A stretch of DNA of 64,000 nucleotides, taken from the NCBI GenBank assembly GCA_022457065.1, contig JAJGBQ010000002.1:806001-870000 (forward strand), in the 5' to 3' direction. A program made the translations under genes and the position numbers. The first letter of the stretch is position 1, and every line of letters begins with the position of its first letter. Origin of the DNA: Curvularia sp. ZM96 (taxonomy: Eukaryota; Ascomycota; Dothideomycetes; Pleosporales; Pleosporaceae). Below, in pieces: positions 23,113 to 34,100 of this stretch. The notes under the pieces were generated by a model. The model was not told where the DNA came from. It worked only from the letters and a program-made list of their open reading frames with translations, and searched no databases.

Positions 23113-24442
23113 GATGGATAATCGGAAATGTGTAGGGGGTCAGGTGTAAGGAAAAGAATCAGTTGGATCCAAAAAAGGATAAGTATATTTGGGTAAAGAT
23201 AAATGGAAAGCAAAACCTGAGGAATTAATAATGTTGAGGATGTTGAGGATGTTTCGATGTGAACAAGACAATATTAGGATGACGAATGCAATATATAATA
23301 GCTACTTTTATAGCGAGGGGATGGCGAGGTGCGTCTTTGACAAAAGGAAAATTCAAGGCGTGAATGCAGGGACCAGCTGATGTCACACATGCGACGCTGC
23401 TGCCGGGGTATGCAAACCGGTTAGCGGGCGGCGCCTACTCGCCAAGCGTCAGCGACGGAAATACGGAGTACTACTATGTTGGCAGCCAATGAGACCGAGC
23501 AAAGCATCACCACCATGTGGCGGCCCGATCGGGAAGGCCCCATCAAAGAAGCACGGGAGATGCACTCGTGCCTGGCAATGCTGACTTGCGGGGTAGCGGA
23601 ATTGTGCCATAAAGGGAAGCTGAGGACTGGCATTGGATGGCGTCTTGTCGTCAGCTTAGAGCGTCAAAAGAAAGCAGGCGAACTATTGTCCATGTAGGTA
23701 GGGAGGACACGTGACATGCGTAAAAGGGTCTCACATGCTAGCATCTAGTGCTTCGCACGGTGCGCATGAGGCGACCAGAGACGTTGGAGCGGCTGGGGCG
23801 CGAGCGACGACGTTGGCCCTATGGCGTAGGTAGCCTGACATCTCGTGGACTGTCCTAGCGTAAGGGTGATCAACCATGGCTACGCACTATTGACAAGCCA
23901 GGACTAACCTGGTAGCACCTCGAATACCTATATATCCAAGTCTCTTAGGCCAACGAGTAACAGCACTGAACATGAAGATCGTCTATCCTCATGCCTTCTA
24001 GGTTTCATGGATAGCGTGGTTTGGTGGATGTCGAGTCAGGCTAATCGCTGGCCTCTGGATCTTCGATTGTAATATATGTAGGTCGGTCACGCTGCAAGCC
24101 ACTGTAGGCTGGCGCGAATGGTGGTGTAGTCATCCGAAGCCATTATACTCCATCATAGAACGTGAGCGGGCCCAAGCGCAAAGCATGAACGGTGTACGAC
24201 TGCTGTCTTCCTTCACTTGGTTTGTCTAACCAGGGCCGCGTGGTTACGTCTTGTCTTGATCGCATCCGATTGCTTGCACCGCGTCACACAACGAGGTATG
24301 AGTTCGAGAGCTGGCACGTGGCATAAGGCTGGCTTAGATTTATTCGAGAAAGGATTTTCGTAATGAATGCCGAGGCTAGGCAGACTCTCTAACTGTACAG
24401 TAGGTAGCGTTAGGCGAATCGACTGACGTTCACTAGCACATG
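23113..24442. other. Intergenic region upstream of GH64
   Basis: Contains the GH64 promoter and the 3' flank of the zinc-cluster regulator. Only short open frames occur; none is supported. Confidence 0.5.
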
Positions 24443-26828
24443 CTAGAAGAACGCATTGCTGCCAAAATTCATGTCTGAGTAACTGTTGTAGCTCTGATCA
24501 CCCCAAATACCCCCCGCCATGTCGAAGAACTGCTCAAGGTCGAAATCTGGATTTTTCATGAGTGCAAACGGATCGTTCCGTTCGTTGATGTCGCCATCTA
24601 GTTCTTCATTGGCCTCGCACACGAAGTCCACATCGGGCAGTGTGGAGCATTGTGGTTCTGATCCCTGTGTGGAGCTCGCTATGGACATAGCTGAGATTGG
24701 ACATAGGGCCTCGGTCGTACCGGCCCTAGCTAGTGGTTCCGATCGAGGCTCCATATCCTTCTGCATTGGCACTTGCGCTTGTGTCTTCCGAAGATACCAG
24801 TGCTTCGTCAAGTCCACCATGAATCGCATGGCCCGCCAGAAGTCAGAGTGAGGCTGTTTTACTTCATCATATGTTGACAATGTTTGCATTCGGAAGCAGA
24901 GTGATTCGAGACACAGCTCGAGACGAACTCTCTCTTGAGCCGCTCGCGCATCCCAGCCACAGGAAATATGATCGGCATTTGGCATGCACAGCTTAGCCAC
25001 AGTCATGATAACCGACGGCAAACGCACCCACTCAACAAAGGAGACAAGATGGTACTCGTCCACTGGAAACGATAGAAGCGTGTCCAAGAACTGCTTACCA
25101 GCTTCCAGTGAGGAGAAGAGAGAGTTGAGTTGCGTTAAATGAGGTGGCGGTGGAAGATTCGGCGCGTGTGGTCGAAGAGCTACACTGTGCAACAGCATCT
25201 TACTGAAAAAGAAGGAGAGATCGAGAACTGCGCCCTATTAGCAAAACCAAAACGCTTTATCCAAAACCGAAGGTAATTTACGTCTCGAAGATGCTGAGTA
25301 GCAAGGCTTTGCTTTCCATGCATTGAGTTGAGCTTCTATAGAGTGCAAATGCATGAGTGTACGTCCGTCCGACAGTGACAGTTGCATAGTGTCCGCTGTA
25401 AACAATGTATCTTGTATATGCTCCTCAATCTGTCGCAAGGAGATCAGACGGTCCATGTTTCTGTCAGAATCATACTCGTGCTCCTGATCCAAGCTCTCAG
25501 CTGCTTCTCCCATGCTACGTGTGTACCTAAGAAGATTCGGCTTTTGGAACGCGCCACCTATCCTGCACTGTATCAGCAGATTATTCGAGAATATTTGACG
25601 ATCACATACATTGACGAAACATAATAGCATCCTAGGAAGGCCCTTTGTCTTTCTCTCGCTTCTTTTCCAGACGGTGGTGGATGTTTCTGTCGTCGTGGAT
25701 TGGAAATATCAACTGGCTGGTAATCTTGGTGGAGGCCAATGTCAAGCGCCAATCCAACCACCAGGTGATGGAGCAAAAAGATCTGCTGTGTCTTGTGACT
25801 GAAAATAAAGTGGTACCTTTGATTCTCAGCATAAAATAAGTCATGCTTGTGAACTGCAACGTACCAGGATAGGTAGACGAGGAGGCTTTGTACTAGCCCG
25901 AGCGTTTTTCGAGGGCTGATTATTGTACGATGAGCAAGCTCAGTACGATAGATTGCATCAAGTCTCCTCTGTTGTGCATAATCTTTTGAAGAAGCTACCG
26001 TCATTATGGCAAGGAGGAGCATCGGTCTTTCCGAATTCAGATCGGTGCTGGAAATATGATGAGGTATAATAACAAATGGAAATGAGACCGACATTGAACG
26101 AAACTCCCTCAACAAAGATTCTGCTTCACCTGAAGCGAGTAGATTGCTAACAAGCTCATCGTTTATGGGCTCTTCACGTCGTCTCGTCTGTCTGAAAGGG
26201 CCTTCGGGAGCTTGACCAGCGCCTTGCCGATCATCGAAGCCATGTATGCCACGGATATCTTCGAGATACTGCCGGTCGACTTCTGCATCATGAGAATTCC
26301 GCTCTTCATGCGCTTCCGATCGTGGTTCGGTAGGGTTGAATGATGGTGCGGACATCCAACTTCCTGGCGCGACTGGTCGCGTCTTTGAAGGAACAGGTAG
26401 CGAGATAGAGACTGAAGTAGGCGTAACTTCATTTTCAGTTGCGCTAACGAGCTTAGCAACGAGGCCATCGATTTTTTGTTCAACTTGGGCAATACGTCTA
26501 AGAGATGTAAGAATTGAAGCACGTTGATGCCAGACACCAACTTACGAAGGTGCACGTAGCTTCCTTGCTCGTCGAGGCACTTCAGCCCAGACGCATTCAT
26601 TTCTAGAATGAAGACACCTGTGATATTGTTTAGCCAATAGCCCTTGTGATTTATGAACTGGAAATAGTTGCGTTCGCAGATACGATGAAAGCTGAAGCTG
26701 TACCTTTGGCATTGTCCTGACTGGGTGCTTGGCAAGCACCTAGTTTTCAGACTTCTGCAACGTTGACACGCTTGTATGGTTCGCGATGGCCCCGCTTTTG
26801 CAGCGGCAGGTCCTTCGTTTTCTTGCAT
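24443..26828 (-). CDS. Zn(II)2Cys6 transcription factor, six exons
   Basis: Fungal binuclear zinc-cluster regulator of 700 residues, nuclear. Exons are 26828-26704, 26617-26546, 26497-25865, 25816-25610, 25562-25282 and 25227-24443. All are GT-AG with matching phases and total exactly 701 codons. The DNA-binding cluster starts with CQRCRSLKTRC and ends with CQRCLHSRNEC, giving C-x2-C-x6-C-x8-C-x2-C-x6-C. The first intron splits the cluster just after the fourth Cys. A linker with a short coiled coil (RIAQVEQKIDGLVAKL) follows. The fungal transcription-factor domain includes LLVYLSWYHFIFSHKTQQ, GLALDIGLHQDY, RAFLGCYYVSSM and FQKPNLLRYTRSMGE. The acidic C-terminus (NPDFDLEQFFDMAGG) may be an activation region. 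Targets are unknown. Neighbouring GH64 and acetylesterase genes are conceivable targets, but nothing in the sequence proves it. Confidence 0.92.
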
Positions 26829-27217
26829 TCAAGTATATATTGTGTGGAAGTTGCCGCAGTGGTAGGGCATTGGAGTGAGTGTTCGGCTGGCACGGGACGG
26901 AGCGAACAACAGTGTCCGTTCCGCAACCAGCCTTACCGCTTTGAGATGCGAGTGGGGACCCGTCGTTTCATTGCTGCCTGCACGGAATCCGCAACCTTTT
27001 TCAACAACACGAGCAGTTTTGTGAATAGAAATAAGGGAAGATCTCGTTAATATCATAGCCCGTTAAGAAGACAATCGCTCCTTCATGATGTCGTACAGCA
27101 TGTGCCTTGAGTGATAGCCTAGTCACCCTTAATACGTCCTTGCCAGTCATATCTGCTTGCCTCCTGTTTACAGAAGCCACAAAAAAACTCACAATACCTC
27201 ATGTCCCGTAACAGCAT
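26829..27217. other. Intergenic spacer
   Basis: Promoter of the zinc-cluster gene and 3' flank of the TMEM205-like gene. One A-box-like word near 26870 is not part of a tRNA. Nothing else seen. Confidence 0.5.
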
Positions 27218-27925
27218 TTAAGGTCCATGAAACTGCAATTTCGACGCCAGACGCCAGCCGTACAGTAAAGTCGCACCGATCGTTATGAGATTCAGATGAA
27301 TGCTCATTGCATGCGCTCGAGAGAATGACTTGTTCATAACAGCCATTTCGTTACTCTTTGTAACGGGATCAGATTGCAACTTTGCATCGCGGGTTGCTAT
27401 TCCTCAAGTAAGTGACACGTGGTATCATTGAGAATGTTATGTGATGAACCGAGAAATCTCAATCTCGAAGTCTCGAGGAATAGCTGCCATCTAACGGTAC
27501 ATACCTTTAAGTGCCCTCTCAATCATGAGAGCCTTGGTTCGTGGCCCGTAAACCGTCAAGTTCAATCCCGCAGAAACCCCAGCAATCGCAAAAGGTATCC
27601 AATTGGCCGCTTCTTGGAACAATGAGACCGGTCCATAAGGTGGCGATGTTATCGCGACAAACAACAAAAGCAACGATTGGGTCTCGAAGTAAACTGGAAA
27701 TATCTGCTTCTGAAAGCCGATAAAAGCAGGTTTCGGCAAGCTCCGATATGCAATCTTTGTCACCACAATAGTTTGATATAGTTCTGCTCCAACCAGGGTC
27801 GAGTAAGCTAACAGGTGAAGTGGGGGAAGAATGTCTGATACGAATGTGGTGAGCAGCATGTTTTTCATATGTGATATTTTGAATCGGCCAGGAAGTCGCA
27901 GTGCGCTCACAATTGCGTTGAGCAT
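27218..27925 (-). CDS. TMEM205/DUF4149-like membrane protein
   Basis: Integral membrane protein of 199 residues in two exons, 27925-27505 and 27396-27218, joined in phase across a 108-nt intron. The fold is that of the DUF4149 (TMEM205-like) family: four hydrophobic segments, a TLVGAELYQTIVVTKIAY stretch, and the typical FQKQIFPVYFETQ motif. The second exon supplies the conserved tail, DAKLQSDPVTKSNEMAVMNK, then SFSRAHAMSIHLNLITIG. Without the intron the protein would stop early at MYR, so splicing is well supported. The biochemical function of the family is not established. The gene is transcribed away from the acetylesterase gene. Confidence 0.85.
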
Positions 27926-28610
27926 GTTTTTGAGTTGTGTTGCTGCCTGGCGAGCTGGCCACGGATCGGATGTTGTGGCATGTCTTGCTTCCGTGCCGTG
28001 CTGGTAAAGTCCTGATCCTTTCCTTGCGATCTTGCAACTGCGATAATGAGCCTGCTATGGATATTCGAACATACTGCTGGCCTTTCGCAGATGCTTGCAG
28101 CTCGACAGGCGTCTTAGGCGTTGCCCTGCTGAGCGCATAGTGAATGACCCACCTGCATGCGACAACCCACTGTACAAGCTGAGAAGACACATGCTTTGCA
28201 TTGTCACCAAGTCTTGTAAGGAACTCCCATTGCGCCGTACGAGTGTAGTCTTCGAGAAAGCATCCTCGGGGCAAATTACCGCGAGGTACTTGGCGATCGA
28301 CAATGCACCCCGCAACGGCTTTCCCCGCCAAACAGCTGGACAGATTCTCCGTCGCATGTGCATCGATTTTGGGAAATTACACCGACAATAGGAGCCGTGA
28401 GTATGGTACAAGAAAAATGGAGAGGGCTCTATATAGCCCATCAATTAAATGGATCACAGGATTTTATCTTACATCCCTTCCGGCATCAGCAACATAAATA
28501 AGGTCCGTTAAGATAATACCTCGCGCCAGATCTTTTCTGTTCTGATTAGAAAACACTTGCAGTCCATTTCACAGCCTCTGAAACAGTGTATAACCTCAGC
28601 ACTAACGATC
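27926..28610. promoter_or_regulatory. Divergent promoter region, TMEM205-like / acetylesterase
   Basis: 685 bp between two divergently transcribed genes. A TATA-like CTATATAG lies at 28429-28436, about 180 bp before the acetylesterase ATG, inside a GGGCTCTATATAGCCC near-palindrome. A 129-codon minus-strand frame here is unsupported. Confidence 0.4.
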
Positions 28611-29433
28611 ATGTGGCTCACACTGTTATCATTACTTCCCCTTGCGCTTGCGGCCCCCAGTAATGTGCACGATGCTGCAACAAAACCAATATATTGGCTC
28701 CTAGCAGGCGACTCAACCACGGCTACAAGTGGTGGTTGGGGAGATGCTTTCCTCTCCAAAACTGTTGCAAAGGAATCTTCAGGGAAGAATTACGGCCACA
28801 GTGGCGCTACAACGGCATCATTCCGTGCCGGAGGCGACTGGACCAGAGTAACTACAGACTTGTCAACCTTCAAGCAAAATTACAGGGTCTACGTGACCAT
28901 TCAGGTAAATGACCTACAACCAGAGTTGGCAAAACGAAGTATAAGATTAACATTAGACGCAGTTTGGCCACAACGACCAAAAAGAAACTTCAGGAGTCTC
29001 CGCAACACAATACCGCAATAACCTCGCTGCCTTCGCTTCCGAAATCAAGAGCTTGGGCGGTACGCCCATTCTCGTTACACCACTCACACGTCGTACATTC
29101 AACACCACAACTAATCGCGTCATCGAAAACCTCGCCAGAGAAAGTGCCATCACAATCGATGTCGCGTTGTCGAACAATGTGCACCATATTGACCTCAATA
29201 GAGCATCAACAGACTACATAAATGCAATCGGTCAAAAGGGTGCAGATACTTATAACTGGGGTGAGAACGGAACGACGGGGAAAGACCGAACGCATCTGAA
29301 TCCCTGGGGTGAAGTGGTTTTCGCGAGGGTTGTAAGCGACCTGTTGGTGGAGAAGTATGCGAGCGAGTTTGGAGCATGGACAGTGAGGAACCAGACCCTT
29401 AGTCAATTAATCAAGGCGGGAAAGGTTGCTTGA
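28611..29433 (+). CDS. Secreted rhamnogalacturonan acetylesterase (SGNH, CE12-like)
   Basis: Removes acetyl groups from the rhamnogalacturonan backbone of pectin outside the cell. The protein has 254 residues from exons 28611-28904 and 28963-29433. The intron is GTAAAT...GACGCAG and splicing recreates FGHNDQKE exactly. The signal peptide is about residues 1-15 (MWLTLLSLLPLALAA). SGNH blocks are visible: GDST with Ser35, Gly in the GHSGATTAS region, FGHND with Asn102, and DRTHLN with Asp206 and His209 as the likely catalytic acid and base. Length matches the roughly 250 residues of the family. The ATG at 28611 is preferred over an in-frame upstream start because it places the signal peptide at the N-terminus. 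It suggests growth on plant cell walls. Confidence 0.9.
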
Positions 29434-29713
29434 TTGTTGCCTGAAAGGAGGGGGGGTAGGAGGATAGGAGAAGCAAACGTCCTTGTGCCAGTGTGAAAAA
29501 ATTTGGCTAGGACCACCAGTTAGTATGATCCAGCGGTTGGGGGCGAGCGACCAACTTCCGAAAGACGTCGAAGCCTATGTAGGAATGTTGAGGCACTGTT
29601 GTGGGATGGCGGCTGGGCGCTCCATGTTTGTTGCGTCTTTGCCGTTGATAGCCACAGCGCGTCGCTATGTACACCTATGAAGCTCCTATTTCCGAAACCG
29701 AAGGCCGCCTTGC

Positions 29714-30730
29714 TCATACTTTAACGCCTTCACGCCGTTTCTTCTTGCGAATCTTTAGTGTGCGTGTAAGGTTGAGTATGATCATGAAGGCCATGATGGC
29801 TGCGATACCAAGGATGCACGCGAGCGGCGCCACAATAGAGAAGATCGAAAAGACGTAAGATGCCATGCCGAAGGAGTAATTATCCGCGAGGTTCTGTGTC
29901 GACAGGCCGACTTGCATTGCCGAAAGTACGATGGTTGTGTACGCGAACAAGGTGATAAGACTATTGATGTTTTCGCGCATGAAGGATCCATATGTGGTAC
30001 AACCACTATGATATCCGCGAATCTCGCCCATGGCCAAGCGATATATCCAGTTCAGCCGCCCAAGGCGCAGTTCGCCGTAATTGAAACGCTTGTTGACGCT
30101 TGTATCGCCTACTGTCACTTCTGCAGATGACACGATAGCTGGGTCGAAAGCTGTCCCCTGGGGCAACGCGCAGAGAATTTCGTGCACGATTGTCAGCCAC
30201 CCAGACCAGTTAATCTCTTTAGGAATGAGTCCGTGGTTAATGGCCAGATTGTAGTCGACTTCTCGTTCGATAAGCGCCACATACGACAGCAGGAATCCAA
30301 GTGCTGTCTCATATAAATGTTGGTGCGGACAAATTTCCGTTTGCCAGAAAACAGGGCAAAAGAGGAAACGTGATAAGGGTTTGATAAGGATCCAAGAAGA
30401 TTTCGATGAGGACCAGACGAGGTGTAAGTCCAATTGCTCTGTCACTACAATCTGCCTTTCTTTAACGACCTGATAATGGAGTGGCCGAGGTGCAGATGGC
30501 AGTCCAACCAGCCATAGCCAAGCGTGTATTTCGTTCAACCTCCGGAGGTTGAGTTCGATGTTGAGAAATGCACCAATGTCGGCATCAACAGACTCAATCT
30601 TGTAATTTTTCCGGAATGTCGCTGGGAGCAAAGGCACCTCTGGTTGTGTTATGCCTTCAGAATGTGATGTCTTCAAAAGCGCCGTGCGAAACGGCACAGG
30701 TCGCTGTTCACCTTCAGCTTTCGAGTGCAT
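29714..30730 (-). CDS. DUF6601-like membrane protein, divergent from the NLR-like gene
   Basis: Protein of 338 residues from the ATG at 30730 (MHSKAEGEQRPVP); the open frame goes 10 codons further only by a TTG. It resembles a fungal family of unknown function (DUF6601), with NIELNLRRLNEIHAWLWLVG near the N-terminus, a RFLFCPVFW segment, and a C-terminal pair of membrane spans (ITLFAYTTIVLSAMQVGL, FSIFSIVAPLACILGIAAIM) ending in a very basic tail (RTLKIRKKKRREGVKV). The tail charge suggests a cytosolic C-terminus. The name rests on remembered family features, so moderate confidence. It shares a 421-bp divergent promoter with the NLR-like gene, which invites but does not prove co-regulation. 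Confidence 0.75.
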   Translation of the reverse strand: MHSKAEGEQRPVPFRTALLKTSHSEGITQPEVPLLPATFRKNYKIESVDADIGAFLNIELNLRRLNEIHAWLWLVGLPSAPRPLHYQVVKERQIVVTEQLDLHLVWSSSKSSWILIKPLSRFLFCPVFWQTEICPHQHLYETALGFLLSYVALIEREVDYNLAINHGLIPKEINWSGWLTIVHEILCALPQGTAFDPAIVSSAEVTVGDTSVNKRFNYGELRLGRLNWIYRLAMGEIRGYHSGCTTYGSFMRENINSLITLFAYTTIVLSAMQVGLSTQNLADNYSFGMASYVFSIFSIVAPLACILGIAAIMAFMIILNLTRTLKIRKKKRREGVKV

Positions 30731-31151
30731 CTTCCAGACAGTAGCTTGACAGAAGGACAATAATCGTCTTAGTGGGGGAAAAGCATGATAACTTCAGAGA
30801 GTGTACCAGAGCGCAACAAGGAAAACAACCACAGCATTCCACAGGCTTGCAGCCTGGGTGGCCTTGTCTGCCGGCGCGACAAATTTAGGGGTCACAAGCG
30901 ACGGGTCGATATTGTTTCGGGCGAAAAGGTGCGCGCTACTGCTGACACACAGACGCCCTCTTTCTCCTTTAGGAGTTTCGGCCCCCAAAGTCTTTCGGCC
31001 CCCAATCCAAAGGCAAATACGCCAATGCTGGATACCACCATGAAAGGTGCTTGACATATCGCAACTGTGCGCTTTCCCTACTATACAAGGCCACAGCAAA
31101 GCGGGTTTCGTCCTCGACGCAAATCGCACCCTCGTAGGTGCAGTGTTCGCA
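30731..31151. promoter_or_regulatory. Divergent promoter of DUF6601-like and NLR-like genes
   Basis: 421 bp between two starts facing away from each other. No clear TATA or repeated site was recognised; short open frames are not supported. Confidence 0.4.
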
Positions 31152-34100
31152 ATGGCTTCGGCCGCGAAAGCCCAGCATTCCAAGTTCGATGCCCAGGTTG
31201 GTAATGCTGATTCACCGCGATATGCGCTTGCTGAAGGATACAGTCTTTCAATCCAGGCTTAAACGTCGTCTATCCTAATGACGAGCAGGCATCATTAAAG
31301 CTGTCGACGAAGGTCGAGTAAGTCAAGATGCATGTCTTTTTAGATTTAGATATTGAGATCCAACAGAATCATCGCCATTCCAGGCCTTGGCGCAGATCCC
31401 GAATACACATGGAAGAAAGACAAGGTGCATTGGCTGCGTGATGCAAACATGCTGCCAAAAAAGATCCCACATGCCAAGATTAGCGTTTTTCAGTACCAGT
31501 CGCAATGGTTTGGAAAGGGGTCTGTCGATGAGCGCATAGATAACGTAGCAAACAAGTTGTTACACGGATTAGATCGCTCAAGAGTGGTGCGTATCAAAAT
31601 GTCACCTCAATTGTTCTCTACTGACTGTGCAAAGAATGAAACAAAGACGCCCATTATCTTCATAGCTCACTGTCTAGGCGGCATCATCTTGGAAAAGGCT
31701 TTGCTCATGGCCCGGTCACGCCAAAGAGACTTCCCGAACGTCTATCCTTGGGTTGCTGGGTGCTTCTTCCTGGGTACACCATTCCATGGCACATCAAGCC
31801 AGTCCAAAGCACTAGTTCTAGCGTCCATGGCTGAGCTTGTTGGCTGGGGTACGCCGACATCCCTTCTCAAAGTCTTAGAGAAAGACTCGGAAATTCTGCG
31901 GAGTTTGCTTACTGAGTTCTCTTTCATGGCGAGAGATGCTCAGATCAGGCTACTCTGCTTTTGGGAAGAGAATGACAGCGACCTCGTCAACTACATGGTA
32001 AAAGGCGTCTCGTGGCTCAAAAGTAAGGAGCGCATTGTTGATCAAGCCTCCGCAACTATTGAATCATTTGAGAGCCTTTCGCTCATGTCGGACCACTTCC
32101 AACTTAACAAGTACTCGGGACCGAAGGATGGTAACTTTACAGCTGTATCCGATGAGATTAGAGAATTAGCAAGTAAAGCAGACAGCATCATCAAAACGCG
32201 CCAGAATATGCTGCGACAATCTCAGGTCGATGATCGCACGTATCACAGTATGATAGATGCCTTGGGTAAAGGATTTGTGGATATAGAGGCTGCTATGAAG
32301 GGCTCCTACCGTGAAGCAAAAGGCGCAAAGCTGTCCTCTATCCTGGAACTCGAAAGTTTTCAGCAATGGAGAACATCGGATACCGACCATGTCTTCTGGA
32401 TCCATGGAAAGGCCGGAACAGGTCAAGGTGCTATTGCTTCTTCTGCTCTGGAGTGTTTGAAGCAAGGCGTGGACCGCAACTCTTTGGTCGCGTCCTTCTT
32501 CTGTGACCAAAGTGACAGAATGAGGCGCACTTTTAAAGGTTTGTTGCAGATGATTGTTCGTCAGCTGCTGGATTTGGACCAGGACCTTGCACGCCACCTT
32601 CTTCTAGACTCCCAGGGCAGCAGAGACAATGGAAGCCAGATTTTTGACGCAGAGGAAATGTTGAAGGTTCCCGCATTATGGACAGCTCTCCAGAAGATGA
32701 GTCAAGACATTCAGGGGTCGACTGTATACGTCATCGTGCATGGTGTCGAACAGTTGGCGAAAGATTCATTGGAACAATTTCTTACCTATATGCAAGGGAC
32801 CATTGAAACAACAGCCGATACCCGCAGTGATGGGGGCTCTCAGCCTATCAAATGGCTCTTGCTTAATCGCAGCGGTCGTCCGATCATTGAGAAATTCTTG
32901 AAGGGCAAGGCACCAGAAATCGATCTTAATGATGCAGGCAACTCCGCCCAAGTCAGCGACGACCTGAAAGCACACATATCCGTGAGCGTGGATGAGCTTG
33001 GACTTCCGGCTTCCTTAGCTTACTTCGTGAAACGCCATATCTATCTCCGCGCAGAAGAAAATTGGATCTATGTCAGCCTAGTGATACGGGAATTGAAAAA
33101 TGCTTGGAAACCAGGTCGGACCCAGCACGCAGATATCCGGAAACTACTAGAGTCATTCCCGTATGGCCTCACAGACATGTTTGAACATATCAGGAAGCGG
33201 GTTCTTAGCCCTGAAGCCGAAGGATACGAGTACACCAAAGAAATATTGCGTTGCCGAATCCTGTCCTATATTGCACCAACAATGCGGGAGCTTGCTGTCA
33301 TGGCTGGGTTACCCCACGAGGACCTAGAAGACCTCGAGAAACTCGAAGCGTACATAATACGCTGTGGCGCATTCCTTACATTGAGAGGCAATGATTGGGA
33401 TCTGGATAACAGTACTGTCGAGTGGATCGACATATCTGCCGCGGAACATCTTACGGTATATTCCAAGTACGAACTTTCATTGGACCTTGACGAAATGCAG
33501 CATGGCATCATCGCTCTGCGTTCATTGGAGTACATTTACCAAGCTATTGAAGATCAAGATACGCCCGTCCAGGATGACGAACAAGACGAAGGGGAAACTA
33601 GGGTTGATGCAGTCAATATACCAGATGAAACTTGCTACGCTGATGGTGGACCTGTTCAGTACAGCCAAGTCAACGAGGATCCAGAAACAAATGAAGCTGA
33701 CTCTGACGACATGACTGATACTTCCTCGACCCAGGAAGAGGACGAGGACGAAGGCCTTCTGGATGTCGACCTCAGATATCCTGTTCGATACTGGGTTGAA
33801 CATGCGAAAAGAGCACCCCCTGACGTTCTCGAAGAATTCAATTTCAGCCACTCCTTTTGGCAGAAGGATTCAAAAGCTCGCCAGCGATGGTGGAACACCA
33901 TTCAGGAAGTACATGGGATGGTAGGCCAGCGGAACATTTCCTCACTTCACGTAGCAGTCATTCTAGAATTTCCTGCTTTGGTCGATCACCTTATCAACCT
34001 ACACGGAACCCTAAACGTACATGAGCAAGACTCTTTAGGATTTCAACCCCTCTACTATGCTTGCGAAAGCGGAAACGAGGAGACCATCAAAATTCTGCTT

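Noticed and set aside
26850..26890. A-box-like GCAGTGGTAGGGC
   Set aside because: No T-arm or acceptor stem follows within tRNA length.
27519..28331. 270-codon minus-strand open frame
   Set aside because: It overlaps the well-supported TMEM205-like exon in another frame and has no family resemblance.
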